In this document: in pieces, positions 1-11,071 of the stretch
Layout of the letters: each line of letters starts with the position of its first letter
Numbering within the stretch: the first letter of the stretch is position 1
NCBI GenBank assembly: GCA_016647705.1
Contig: JAENRU010000500.1
Location: forward strand, 62,001-126,000
Reading direction: 5' to 3'
DNA length: 64,000 bases
From: Eucommia ulmoides
Lineage: Eukaryota; Streptophyta; Magnoliopsida; Garryales; Eucommiaceae
Notes under the pieces: model-generated
Seen by the model: the letters and a program-made list of their open reading frames with translations, nothing else
Databases searched by the model: none
What the model was told of the DNA's origin: nothing
Made by a program: the position numbers and the translations under genes

Positions 1-1125
1 CGAATCGTTCGGCGGCCACGAGATGGGTTTTGAATTTTCCTAGGGTGGTTTCTGCAAATTCTCCTTCTTTTTTTTTTCCTTTCTTTTCCTTCTTTTCTTT
101 TCTCTGTTTTGGCCTTTGCTTCCTGTTTCGGTTCACAGCCCCGGCCGACCACCCCCGATCACGCCACCGCCTGCCGGCCATCCACAACCAACCACAACCA
201 CTTACAATTGCACACACACACATACAAACGCAGACCAGCGTACACACACCCCGACAGTTTCACACACCCACTTCTCTCTCTCTCTACACTCCACTCCGGC
301 GTCAACTCCGGCCACACCCTCACACACCACATCCGAACCACCGTCGAACCAAACCCACACGCAAAGCACACACATACACACATGATTAACGATAAGCACC
401 CCCCTACCGAAACACACCCACACACACATTTGATCGCTCCGCCGACGAACTGGACGGACCGACCGAACACCCTCTCTCTCTCTTTATTTTTGTTTGGATT
501 CCACCGACGACAACTCCAGTGACCTCACCCACGACGACAACACTCATATACCCACTTCTTTCTCTCTCTATCTCTCACTTACCGTCGGCCCGATTAACCG
601 ACGGCGACACACACACGCACATGATCCGATCACATACACACAACGGAACACACACAAAACACACACAGACACACACTCCGACGACGTTGAACGACCGCCA
701 CCCACCTACCGAACGGACTCTCTTCTCTCTCTGTTTTCTCCTTCTTTTTCTGTTGTGTGTGTGTCATTATGTATGTATGTATGTTTATATATGTGTTGAA
801 AAAAAGAGGCCCAAACCTCACCGACCTACTGTTCCTCCCTCTCCGTTCTCGATTCTTCTTCTCCTTTTTTTTTTTTTCGTTTTCGTTTGATCGCATGGCA
901 CACACACATATACATATATAATATATTTAAATTACACTAACCTCCCCTCTATTTTTATTAGGATATTAATTAAACCCAAATTCTAATTTTAATATTTTAA
1001 AAATTACCATTTGACCCCTAAACTTTTAAATCACACAATTAATATCGCAATCCACCCCGATATTTTTGAAACATTTTAAAACGTAAATTTTAAATTATAC
1101 GTATATCAAAGATCGGGGTCTTACA
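1..1125 (-). mobile_element. Partial LTR of LARD-like retrotransposon (left-edge copy)
   Basis: This stretch matches 15682-16825 of the LTR that starts at 14164, including the CA-rich and CT-rich tract, the TATG microsatellite (about 768-790) and the terminal bases GATCGGGGTCTTACA. Read on the minus strand the LTR begins TGTAAGACCCC. It is cut by the window edge. It is followed directly by GCAGA (1126-1130), the same 5 bp that precede the LTR at 14164, and then by copia LTR sequence. This is therefore the true outer boundary of a LARD insertion into a copia LTR, seen in the neighbouring repeat unit. Reading frames in it are low-complexity shadows. Confidence 0.85.
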
Positions 1126-1511
1126 GCAGACGTCAATTCAACCATTAGCACCAGTGTAGGAGCGTGAATCTACTTTAAAGGCATAAAGTCAAACTCTAAC
1201 CTCGATCTACTTCAATTCAATTCATTATTTGAATATCCGAGTAAATTTTTATATAAAGTTTAAAACACTGTTTCTGTTACGTTAACGTTAACACATTCTA
1301 TTATTGCTACTTTATATTTCTTGTTCGTTAACATTAACATCACATTTCTGGTTTAATAAACACTTAGATTGCTTCACATAATTTTTATAATTTATTTTTA
1401 ATGTCCATACTTGATTAATAAATATTCACATTAATATTATTTAGTAATTATTAATTTTATTCCATGGTTATTTAAATATTTATCTTGAAATTTTAGCAAT
1501 TTCCACTAACA
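1126..1511 (+). mobile_element. 3' remainder of a Ty1/copia LTR
   Basis: It matches about 52814-53213, the distal third of the uninterrupted copia LTR in unit 3, and ends in CCACTAACA, the inverted partner of the LTR start TGTTAG. The proximal part is missing here because the LARD LTR abuts it at 1125. The short GTTAACGTTAAC palindrome near 1280-1293 resembles the paired palindromes upstream of the TATA box in the same LTR. Confidence 0.8.
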
Positions 1512-2103
1512 AATTGTAACAAAATCAACCAGCACGATCACAATAAAAAGCAACCCTAATTATGTGAAAGATCATGAATACTAACCAGATTTAACCTTAT
1601 CTACAAGTAAATCCAACATACGCCTTGTCTAAAACAAAGAAAGTCGTAATAGAGACTTAGAAACCTCCTACTATGAAAACAAATATAAAGTAGCCTAGCC
1701 ACCCAAAACACAAACGATTTTTTCTTCCCACCTTTTTTTGGGAGAAAAGTTCCGAGGATGATTCTAACCCTTTAATCAGAGAAACAATCTCGTCGATTTC
1801 GTCTAAGATACTCAATTTGGGCGCATTAAAACCCCTCGGCATGCATGAAGCACCTAAACTAAGCTTCTCAAAAATGTCTCTTTAATTACTAATCTATTTT
1901 AAAATGTAGATTTGTAGAAGCCCCCGATGGTAGTGATGGAGAAAGAGAGAGAGAAAGAGATATCGATCCAATCGTTTATTCATGAATAAAATGATACAAC
2001 ATATTTATTGAATCCCATATAAATACTAATAATAGCACATTCTTTATATTTAGAAACACACATAAACATAGAACAACCTGTGGTTGATCGCAGACACTAG
2101 TAA
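1512..2103. other. Unit spacer between copia LTR and defensin D1
   Basis: No supported gene. It is nearly identical to 53214-53811. A 61-codon minus-strand frame (1842-1657) is also open in the other copy, but the differences between the two change amino acids freely, so I do not call it. A GAGA-rich tract lies at about 1941-1960. Confidence 0.5.
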
Positions 2104-2109
2104 TTTATT
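2104..2109 (-). terminator. Candidate polyadenylation signal of defensin D1
   Basis: AATAAA on the minus strand about 50 bp downstream of the D1 stop codon. The equivalent hexamer is present downstream of D3 to D6. Confidence 0.4.
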
Positions 2110-2155
2110 CTTGGCAAACATTTGGGTACCCAAATATATATAGATAGTGATTTAA

Positions 2156-3034
2156 CTAATGTTTGCAGTAGAAGTAGCAGTAGCAAACGTATTTCCAGGA
2201 ATGGCCATAGTATTGCTTCTTGCAAACACCGTATTTGTAGCCGTAGGATTTGCACTTCGGGCTGCAGTAGCTGCATGGCCCGTTCCATCCCTTCAGCATC
2301 TTGTAGCAAAGCTTAGGTTTGCCTTGTGCTTCAACCATTTGCATCTCTGCATCAATTCGACAACAAAATAAACCATTTATATAAATACCAGGCCAATGTG
2401 TTGGAATGTTTTTATGGGTTAATATTAATTGAATTAATTGTTTTACAAAAACGGATTAATGGATAGTTTATTATTTAAGCAGCCCAAATAATCAGTGATC
2501 ATATTTTGATTTGAGTTGTTGCGTCTTTTATGTAAAAACTCAGTTAAATGACAAGTGTTAGTTTAGGGTTTCGTTGAAATCCGTTATGGGAGGGCCTAAC
2601 GAGAAACCCTAGTATATATAACTAAATCTCTTCCCTAATCTAGATTAAAGAGTTTTTTTTCCCATTGATAACCGTCACTACAATAATCTAGATCATAAGG
2701 AGAAAGATCTAGTGTGTATTCCGCTGCGACAGTTCAATCTCCTACAATGGCCGAGACAGGTACGCATTAAATTACCATTCTTTATTGCTATGTCCTAATA
2801 TTCATGTATACTTTAGTTTATTGATTAATTTTGTATTATTGTGATTATAAAATATAATCCACATGAAATATTCCAACACAATGAATAGTATAACTTGAAG
2901 CACAAGGTACTAATATATAATGAAAAGAAGTTAAAATTAGAATTAAAATAGCACCCACCATAAGCTGGGAAGACAAGGAGGAAGCAGAAGAAAAGAGCAA
3001 GGAAAGTTGCATAGCTGATTACAGACTTAGCCAT
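2156..3034 (-). CDS. Defensin-like peptide D1, two exons (3034-2959, 2346-2156)
   Basis: Predicted secreted cysteine-rich peptide of the plant defensin (gamma-thionin) superfamily, 88 residues. Exon 1 gives 25 codons starting MAKS with a hydrophobic, Phe/Leu-rich core typical of a signal peptide. The donor is G|GTGGGT and the acceptor GATGCAG|AG (phase 1), creating a Glu codon at the joint. Exon 2 encodes eight Cys with spacing C-x10-C-x2-C-x3-C-x9-C-x12-C-x1-C-x3-C. The CxxxC and CxC pairs and the GVC before the fifth Cys fit the cysteine-stabilised alpha-beta fold. The C2-C3 gap is short and the C5-C6 gap long compared with classical defensins. About a quarter of the mature residues are Tyr. 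D1 and D5 form a subclass with SPK between Cys 3 and 4 and a C-terminus one His shorter. The 612 bp intron contains a solo LTR. Antifungal or signalling function is family inference; none is shown. Confidence 0.85.
2399..2878 (+). mobile_element. Solo LTR inside the D1 intron
   Basis: It begins TGTTGGAATG and ends ATATTCCAACA, with a perfect 5-bp target duplication CAATG at 2394-2398 and 2879-2883. A TATATATAAC box occurs inside, in LTR sense. It is antisense to the gene. The same insertion, at the same site, is found in D3, D4, D5 and D6 and partly in D2. Type (copia or TRIM) is not certain because no internal region is present. Confidence 0.85.
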
Positions 3035-3097
3035 CTTCTTTATCTGATCTGATTGTTGTATATGTTTGTGTGAGATTATTGTGATAACGGTGGATCA

Positions 3098-3105
3098 TAC
3101 TTATA
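3098..3105 (-). promoter_or_regulatory. TATA box of defensin D1
   Basis: TATAAGTA on the minus strand 64-71 bp upstream of the D1 ATG, after a CT-rich (pyrimidine patch) tract. The plus-strand copies carry TATAAATA at the matching place. Confidence 0.6.
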
Positions 3106-4679
3106 GCCCAAAGAGAGAGGGAGAGAGAAGGCCATTTCCATGCTCTAATTGATTTCTTAATGTTGCTTGAATTGGCCTCAACTAAGAGCTGATTCAACTT
3201 AATTTTTCTTAACCAACTACTTAATCAACACTAATTAAGATGACATATATATGGGGATTAAGTCAAATGTACGAATTTATCAAAAGTCAATTGTATGAAT
3301 TAATCAAAAGTACGATTATCATAAGATATGGAGAATCATGTCTTTATTTTGCTGTAGAATGCCATTAATTCTGAACACCTGCACTTTGATCTCCCATGGT
3401 ATTAGAGATGAAGCTGCAAATTTGCCCCTCCCTTGTACTCAAATTTTTCGAACAAGTCGGGGGTTAAATATTTCTTAATCATTCTCCTAGTAAATCTTCC
3501 GTGCAAATCGGGAAGGACACTTAAGGATGGGTGTTAAATTTGTATTCCACATCGGTTAATTATAATTTGTAATATAACATATTTATATACATATATTTTA
3601 TACTGATATTAATATGTCCAAACACACACAAAAAATAGAGATAACTAGGTAAGCAAAATATGGGATATGGCCTATGGGTTTCTTCTCCAAAAAGTAGCTA
3701 GCTTGTGTAGGTGAACCCAATTAAACCAAAAAAATTAATAATATAAAATTAATTAAGGGTACTCACCACCCAATTGTCGAACTTACCGAATGAACCCAAT
3801 CGTATTTCGATGAACAGAGAGTTTTTACAAATATGGCTGGATTTGTCCCTATTGAGGTGCCTTTACCTTTTATTCCAGATTAGTCTAATATTTTCCTATG
3901 CATTCCATAAATTGGCAGAACGATTACCTGGAAAAACACTTCTAGACTGTCACATATTTCTCCCTCACCAATTCATCATCCTTTCATACAAGAATGATCA
4001 ACATGTCGCTGTAATTACTTGGCCATATTGAACTTTACATAATTTATTGAATTCAACACAATCAATAACTAATTTCAAATTTCATACATAACTTATAATG
4101 TTGAATTTAACATGGGTCATATTTCTTTCATGAAAAAAAAATTGAAATGTCATTTTAAACTTTTAAAACAGACGATTATGATTGAGTAATTTAATCATGT
4201 AAAAAAAATAAAATTTATTTATTGTGTAATTACTTGTGAGAATTTTTAGTATAATTAATTATAGTAATTTTTTTTTTCGGGAATAGGTATTTCGAAAATA
4301 TTTTCATTACCTTTATTTACGGTAATTTTAAACTTAGATGCAATCCAATTTTACCCCAATAACTTTTAAACTTAGATGCAATCCAATTTTACCCCAATAA
4401 CTTGGCCTTCAAGCAAAATAAAGAGATTCTCCATTTTTATGCCAACGGTAAAAACCCATTTTTTTATTAGTTCCAGCATTATACTTTTGATTAGTCCGTA
4501 CACATGACTTCATTCCATTATGTCATCTTCATAATTAACTTATTCAATTAGTGTTGATTTCAAGTTGATTAATTAGTTAAAAAATGAAGTTGAATCGGCT
4601 CTCGCTTGTGGCCAATTCAAACAACATTAAGAAATCAATTAGAGCATGGAAATGGTCTTCTCTCTCCCTCTCTCTTGGC
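3106..4679. promoter_or_regulatory. Shared upstream region of head-to-head defensins D1 and D2
   Basis: About 1.6 kb separates the two TATA boxes. The ends are similar in inverted orientation (gene-proximal stretch with GCTCTAATTGATTTCTTAATG and its complement), so the pair arose by inverted duplication. The middle is AT-rich and matches 54798-56229. A plus-strand frame at 3774-4031, also open at 55452-55706, looks non-coding. A 39-base direct repeat lies at about 4335-4402. Confidence 0.45.
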
Positions 4680-4687
4680 TATAAATA
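4680..4687 (+). promoter_or_regulatory. TATA box of defensin pseudogene D2
   Basis: TATAAATA preceded by a CT-rich tract and followed by the conserved leader ending AGATAAAGAATATGG, as in D4 and D6. Confidence 0.5.
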
Positions 4688-4755
4688 TGATCCACCATTA
4701 TCACAATAATCTCACACAAACATATACAACAATCATATCAGATCAGATAAAGAAT

Positions 4756-5115
4756 ATGGCTAAGTCTGCAATCAGCTATGCAACTTTTCTTGTCCTTTTC
4801 TTCTGCTTCCTCCTTGTCTTCCCAGCTTATGGTGGGTGCTATTCTAATTCGAACTTCTTTTCATTATATATTAGTACCTTGTGCTTCAAGTTATACAATT
4901 CACCGTGTTGGAATATTTCATGTTGATTATATCTCATAATTACAATAATACGGAATTAATCAATAAACTAAAGCATATATGAATATTAGGACACAATAAT
5001 AAAGAATAATAATCAAATGCATACTTGTCTCGACCATTGCAGGAGATTGAACTGTCGCAGCGGAATACACACTAGATTTTCCTCCCTATGATTTAAATTA
5101 TTGTGGTGGTGACTC
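4756..5115 (+). pseudogene. Defensin-like D2, exon 1 only (4756-4831)
   Basis: The signal-peptide exon is intact (25 codons plus one base, donor G|GTGGGT at 4832). The intron continues into the start of the shared solo LTR at 4906, but homology stops at about 5115 and the mature-peptide exon is absent. It cannot encode the cysteine-rich peptide. It is the head-to-head partner of D1, in the position D6 holds opposite D5, so the deletion happened after that pairing. Confidence 0.85.
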
Positions 5116-5264
5116 TCAATTAAAAATAATACCCTTAAATTGGTACCGCGATGCTGATGTAGTACGGTGTTCAAGTAAGGTGTCGAACCACATGAATTGG
5201 TCTTGTAATTATCAATTTCTAATTACTTTTCTTTCTTTAGTGAAAACGATTTTGATTTTTTTTT
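5116..5264. other. Filler sequence at the D2 deletion junction
   Basis: About 150 bp between the broken solo LTR and the block that starts near 5265. I found no second copy in the window, unlike almost everything around it. No gene seen. Confidence 0.5.
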
Positions 5265-6640
5265 TTAACAAAGAGACATTTATACTTTCTATAAATTAGA
5301 GCAATTATTTACAAACTCTAATCCTAATCCCACTCTGACCTCACCAGCCGCTTGCCACTTTCTCTCTAGCCCCCCCCTCTCTCTCTCTCTCTTTCTCCCG
5401 AGTGTAAAGTGAATGAATATGTGACTTCGCGTCAACGCCGAAGTCCCCCTTGAGCGTCTATACAACAGTTGGTCACATGAGTCTCGCCCCAACCTCACGA
5501 ATTGCATACTTTCTAACGCCCTCTCGGATCATTAGATTGTCACGTTGTGTTTAAACCCTAGTCCAAATTCGGGGTTACTTCTCCCGAGTGTCAAATCCCG
5601 TATTTTCAAAATCAACCCTAATTTCATAAAAAAACATATTAAGATTGTAATAAAACGGTAAACACAATCAGATAAACATGAACAACCATTAACAAAATAT
5701 AGATTTATTCAAACAACGTTTTCATACACGAATCGCTCCCTAGATAATATATGTTTAGTTTTTCATGGCCATAACCATATATACAATAAAATACAAGCTA
5801 AACATATACAAAAATATCAACCAAACTAAGAAATAAAGAGAGAAACGAGGAGACTAGCCATTATCCGAAGAACAGTCGCTAAAATCGCTCCGAGAACGTT
5901 TTCTCTTCTTGGTTTTGTGATCTTCTCTTGGTTGATAGGCCTTGAAGCTCTCAAGACACTCCCAAAAACGTTTGTTTTTGGCTTTTTTTTTTTTGGGTGG
6001 GGGGGAGGGAGAAGAGAGGATATTTATAAGATCCAAAATATCAACAAAATATCCTAAAATATCTAAACTGTCTACTGTTGGACCACTGCAGCGGTGGGGA
6101 AGTCGATGGCTTTTTGCCGGATGATCGCTGCAGCGGTGGAGTTCTCTGCATTTTGACCACTGTAGTGGTGGAAATGCAGCAACTCTCTGTACTTTCACCG
6201 TTGCAGCGGTGGATGCAGGTTTTGAACTTTTATCGTTTTGCTCGTTTTCTCCACTGTTCTTCCACCGACTTGCTCGTTTATGGACCGTTTTTGTCCCTTT
6301 TCGCCCCAAACACCTAACTTATAACAAAACAAATAAAAACGTAGTAACACATATTAAAACGCTATAAAAATACTCGAAAACTACCAAAAGTGATTTAGGA
6401 ATAAATAGATAAATTAAACCTATCAATGACCCACCACAAGCTCCAGCACACCGTGCCGATTCCGGCTGGGGACTCGCCGCCTTGCCTGTTCAGGGTTTTT
6501 CCAGCTAGAGTTCTAAATTCTTCCAATTCTCCGATTTCGTCTTCAAACCTTGGGAAACGAAATATGAAATCGAAAATTAGATTTCACCGGATTTCAAAAT
6601 CTCTTTAGGGATCTATGAATAAAGGATAATTGATTACATT
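5265..6640. repeat. Unit repeat block with CCACTGCAGCGGTGG modules (copy 1)
   Basis: It is near-identical to 37315-38700 and 61290-62690. Four imperfect palindromic modules of the CCACTGCAGCGGTGG type occur at 6083-6097, about 6124-6139, 6157-6170 and 6196-6212. A G-rich tract lies at 5995-6010. A 151-codon minus-strand frame (6309-5854) is open only in this copy and is largely a translation of these modules, so it is not called. It may be an unrecognised LTR, but I could not fix TG...CA ends. Confidence 0.55.
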
Positions 6641-7310
6641 TCCCGCCCCCACTTTGTTTTTTGGTCTTAGGCTGTCGTTTGAAGTGTGTTTTACTCTTTG
6701 GATTGTGAAAATTTTGTAAGTGTCAATGTTATTCATGTGATTGTTTTTCAAATTTGTGAATTTGAGTTTTTTTTTTCATTGAATGTTCATGTGTTTTTTT
6801 GTTGATGTTCTTGCGTAAATGTTCATGTGATTGTTTTTTAGATTTATGAATTTGAGTGTTTTTTTTTTTTCATGTGAATGTTCATGTGATTTTTTTATTG
6901 ATTTGTGTGAAATGTTTGTTTATTCACGATGTGTTTTGATCGTTTTTCAAATATTGAGTGAACGTTCATACAGAACGTGTGAACTATTGTCGAGTGAATT
7001 TTTTGTAAATTGAAATATTGTCCTGAATATTGAGTGGACATTCACACAAAAAGTATAAACTATTGTATGAGCGAATTTGAGTTCTTTTTTTTTTTTTTTG
7101 TTTCACGTGAATGTTCACACAAAAACGTATAAATTATTGTCGAGCGATTTTTGAGTGAATCGAAATATTTGTTCTGAAATGCTGAGTGGACATTGACACA
7201 AAAAATGTGAACCATTGTTTGAGTGAACTAATAATTTTTCTGAATGTAGAGTGAACATTCACACAGAAGTTTCAATGGCACAGTTCGTAAATAAAAATAA
7301 TTTTAGAGGG
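6641..7310. repeat. Degenerate tandem repeats rich in TTCATGTGA and TTCACACA
   Basis: Motifs of the type ATGTTCATGTGATT and GTGAACATTCACACAAAA, followed by TGTGAACTATTG and GAGTGAAT, recur about every 60-100 bp with drift. Matches about 62820-63690 in unit 3, where the array has a different length. The matching part is missing from unit 2. No gene. Confidence 0.5.
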
Positions 7311-8200
7311 CATTTAACTAGGATTTTTTTTTTATAATTTATGTGAGTACCATAAATTTAATTATTTGAATTAAATGACTATTTTCTACTTTATACTTAT
7401 TTAAAGAATAAATAATTAATTACTCTTTTCTTTTTTTGGTAGTGTGTCTGGTGCAAATAGGATAATAAATTATTATTTTTACCTTTGAAGTTTAGTGTAA
7501 TTGTATTTTATTCCATAATTTTTTAATATTTATATATTACGCTCTCTTTTTTCGTGTTTTTTTAATTGGTTTAACCTGCAGAAACTAACTAATTTTTTGA
7601 CAAGATATCCATGGGTCATGGCTAATTGTTTTGGTTCGTTAGCTATCTATGATTTTCTTTTTATGGTGTAAAAAATTAAAATTAATATAAATCAAATAGT
7701 GGAGATAATCTGTCGTTAGTCCCTTTTAAAACTAATACTTATATATTAGTCCCGTATGTACTCATATATTGCGCGAAGATGTAGAGAGAACTTGATGAGT
7801 AAATTTATATTATAATAAATATTAGTTACATGTAACTAAAATTAGCTATAATTTAATAATTAACTATATTACATATATATGTGTAATATTAATTAGATGT
7901 ATCTGTGTAATGTTCGATACATTTTACATGATATTATACACAGAAATTAATTTAATATTTGTTACATGTATTTGTGTAATATTTGTTACATCTAACAATT
8001 TTTTACACTCAAATTAGTTGAATGTTACAAATTATAGTAATATTTGTTACATCTAACAAAATTTTTACACACAAATTAGTTACATGTAACCGCGCAAGTG
8101 CAGGAGCGTGTATTGGGTCTTCCGCTTTTTTTTTTTAATAAGCAGGACTTAAACATAAGTTGATTGCCCATGGAACTTTTTTAAAATTAAGGGTAAATTA
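7311..8200. other. AT-rich unit spacer containing the empty MULE target site
   Basis: No gene seen. CTGCAGAAAC at 7576-7585 is single here and continues into TAACTAATTTTTTGACAAG. In unit 2 the same 10 bp flank the MULE at 38929-46131. About 7820-8090 carries scattered TTACATGTAAC palindromes. Confidence 0.6.
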
Positions 8201-9310
8201 AGGCCCCGTTTGGTTAGTGTTTCCATTCCAACCCAATCCAAAAATTATGGGATTGATTTTCGGGAACGCGTTTGGCAATACAAAACTCAACTCAACCCAA
8301 CTCAAAAAATGAGAATTGATTATCAAAATCCTAAGGAAATGAGAAACAAAAAAACCCTTTTTTTTTTTTTTTTTTTTGGCCCAAAAAACTTAACCCAGAT
8401 GAGGGATATGTTGGGAATAAAAAAAATATTAGAAGGTCCACTGATCCACTTTGGTTGAGCTCATTTTCTTTTTCCTTTTAGTTCGTCCATTTTCTTTTCC
8501 GTTTCACATCTCCTCTTCCTTGTGTTCCTTGCCATCGCCTCCACTCGTTCCTACTCGCTGCCGTGGTTCGTTCACGACCGTCGACCGGCCATCATCGTCT
8601 TCGTCAAAGCTTACCGTCGTCGTGATTTCGATTGCTCACCAAGCCGGCCATTGTCGTCTTCGTTAAAGCTTACCGTCATCGTGATTTCGATCGTTCACTA
8701 AGCCGGCCATCGTCATCTTCATCCAAGTCATCGTCGTCTTCGTTACTTGATTTAGGGTTGCAAATTTTGATTTCGTTACTTGATGTAGGGTTGCAGATCG
8801 ATTTCGTTACTTGATTTGGGGTTCGATTTCCATTTCGATTTTGATTTCGATTTTCAATTTTGATTTCGTTACTTGATTTAGGGTTGCAGATCGATTTCGT
8901 TACTTGATTTAGGGTTCAATTTCCATTTCGATTTTTATGTCGATTTTCAATTTCGATTTCATTGTTCAAATCGATTTAGGGTTTGATTCTTGATTTTGGT
9001 TTAGGGTTCGTTCTTGATTTTGGTTTAGGGTTGGTTCTTGATTTTGGGGTTTGGTTGAATTTCAAAAAATCAATTCTAGAGTTGGTTCTTAATTTTGGGA
9101 TTTTGGTTGAATTTGAGGATTTAGTTGAATCAATTCTAGAGTTGATTCATGAAATCAATTCTAGGATAATATCGTTACCAAACGTGATTATGTTCCCAGT
9201 ACAAAATAAATTCTTCACTACCAAACACAATTATGTTCCCAGTAGGAAACAAAATTCTCAACCCATCCCAGTTGGGTTGAGAAAAGTGGGAACACTAACC
9301 AAACGCCACC
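8201..9310. mobile_element. Non-autonomous PIF/Harbinger-like element (copy 1)
   Basis: Terminal inverted repeats GGCCCCGTTTGGTTAGTGTT and AACACTAACCAAACGCCACC, flanked by TTA on both sides (8198-8200, 9311-9313; one extra A at the left end). The interior has TTCTTTTT and CGTCGTCTTCG repeats, then about a dozen degenerate GATTTCGTTACTTGATTTAGGGTT units; no transposase. The second copy is 46985-48024. The TIR start and TWA target fit PIF/Harbinger or Tourist elements, but hAT cannot be excluded. Confidence 0.55.
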
Positions 9311-9449
9311 TTAGTGTTTCCATTCCAATCCAACCTAATCCAACAAAAAAATTTTGGGATTGATTATCAGGAACGTCTTTGGCAACTCAAAACTCAATCC
9401 AACCGAACCCAAAAAATGAGAATTGATTCTCAAAATCCTAAAGAAATGA
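9311..9449. repeat. Second partial left end of the PIF-like element
   Basis: Directly after the TTA, sequence resembling 8213-8345 (GTGTTTCCATTCCAA...GAGAATTGATT...AAATGAGA) recurs, as if a second copy lost its body. The same arrangement follows the unit 2 copy at 48028-48165. Confidence 0.5.
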
Positions 9450-11071
9450 GACGATCGTCCGCATAGGCGGTGGAACTTCAGGAACTAAAATTGTGCGAGT
9501 TCACCTAGGCAGTGGCAGTTTCGTTTAGGCGGTGGGCAGCAGTAAGCAAAAATTAAAGAATTCGTGAGGAGATCGACAATCGATTCGAAGCGGGTAACAT
9601 TTCTTGTTAAAATTTCATGATTTGTTAATTTAATTACTAACGTCGAAATTGTCGAAATGATGAAAAACAAATAATGAGACCGTTTATATGAACAAAGTTT
9701 ATATAGTAAACCATAATGGAACGATGTTAATTAAATGAAAATATTCTAAAAGGAAACGCCGGGAATAGAAAATTACGGAAATGAGGATTTCATAGCATGA
9801 TTAGATTATTTCTACATAAAATATTAATTTAGGTTCTGTCACAAATAGGTTCACAATTATCGGAAGTTCGGTAGTAGATAGTCGGTGGAGCTTTTAAAAG
9901 CGGAATATCGGGTGAGTGTACTGTCTTCTTGCCAAATCTATTTTCAAATATGTGATGGAAAATGTTTTTACTTAAAAACTGAATGCATTTATAACTTATA
10001 TGGATCAAGCGGTTTTAGGTGATTTGGAAATGTGGTTTTCGCTAGTTTTTAAAGATAATGGAAAGAAATGATTTGTTAAATCTAATTGGTTTTAAAAGAC
10101 GATGGAAAAATGATATTTGGATTAAATCAGTTTTGGAGATAGATGTTGATATTATTGATTTGTAGTTTGATAATGTTGTTATTATTTCGTCAATGCTATT
10201 GATTTTATCTGCTTCGGCAGAGCGTTGATGTTTTCTATTGAGTTGTTGTTGTTGAGATGGAGATGAGTTGTTGTTGTTGAGGTGGAGATGAGTTGTTGTT
10301 ATGGTGGTGAGGTGGAGATTAGTGGTGGATTTTCACGCGTCTGACACAGTCCAGCGGAGCGGTGTTTCACCCGTCTGGCTTAGTCCAACGGAGCGTTGTT
10401 TCACACGTCTGGCACAGTCCAGCGGAGCGTTGTTATATCCCACTTGAAAGGCATATCCTACGAGATACGGTACCGTTACAACTCCCGATCGTGAGGTTAA
10501 AACGATCACTATGGCTTAGTCGGTGGGTATGACTTACGAGATGTGGTGTTTTACTTGTATTGAGTGATATATTATTTAGTATGATGATTGATATGATTTT
10601 ATACTGAATGAAACTTATTTATATCGCTTTATTTTCACTGCTTATATACTGGAGATTTTACCAGTTGTGTGGTGTTTATATATTTATGCTTGATCCATTT
10701 AAATGTTGTATTATTATTATATAGAAAATAATTTTTACTAAGAAGGCAGTACACTCTCAGGTGGAATAGCTAGGACTCGGTCCCCGACTGGTGCTAGATA
10801 GAGTCCTACGATGGAGTCGGGTGTAAGTTTTGAGTTGAGCTGTCTGGGTTGAATTTGTGAGAGGTTCATGGTTTTTTTTTTTTGGTTGTTCCTATATTTG
10901 GGGATAGGTATGTCCCTATAGTAGATAAATTTGTATATGGATATTTATATTTTTGGTGCTATATAGTTGGTATGTACTTTGTTGTTGTGTGTGTTGGTTT
11001 GACATTCAAGTTATGTCGTGTTGTCGTCATGCCGGCCCCAGGATGACGGGTGTTTGGGACGGGTCGTGACA
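9450..11071 (+). mobile_element. Distal half of a LARD-related LTR (copy 1)
   Basis: In plus orientation this matches the reverse complement of the LTR at 14164 (proximal to about 15660). It has the TTAGGTTCTGTCAC stretch, the GTGTACTGTCTTCTTGC stretch, the repeats CACCCGTCTGGCTTAGTCC with AGCGGAGCG, and the terminal ACGGGTCGTGACA. It is more diverged than the LTRs of the complete LARD, so it is a different insertion. Its end at 11071 abuts copia pol; the same junction occurs at 49739. The left end is not sharply definable. Confidence 0.7.

Noticed and set aside
30..905. Many open frames on both strands in the LARD LTRs (also 15663-16640 and 22677-23658)
   Set aside because: They are translations of CA-, CT- and TATG-rich repeats, overlap in all frames, and differ between LTR copies.
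1657..1842. Short minus-strand frame also open at 53365-53565
   Set aside because: The two copies differ mainly by amino-acid-changing bases, with no signal, domain or splice context. Recent duplication alone explains the shared openness.
3774..4031. Frame in the divergent defensin spacer, also open at 55452-55706
   Set aside because: AT-rich, no recognisable motif, frame differs by an indel near the start, and the third paralogue (28921-29110) is not open in the same way.
5854..6309. 151-codon minus-strand frame with a basic C-terminus
   Set aside because: It is open only in unit 1. In units 2 and 3 it is broken by G-run length changes, and much of it translates the CCACTGCAGCGG modules.
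8740..9060. TTTAGGG motifs resembling plant telomere repeats (also 47460-47760)
   Set aside because: Single motifs inside a longer GATTTCGTTACTTGATTTAGGGTT unit, not head-to-tail heptamers; internal repeat of the PIF-like element.
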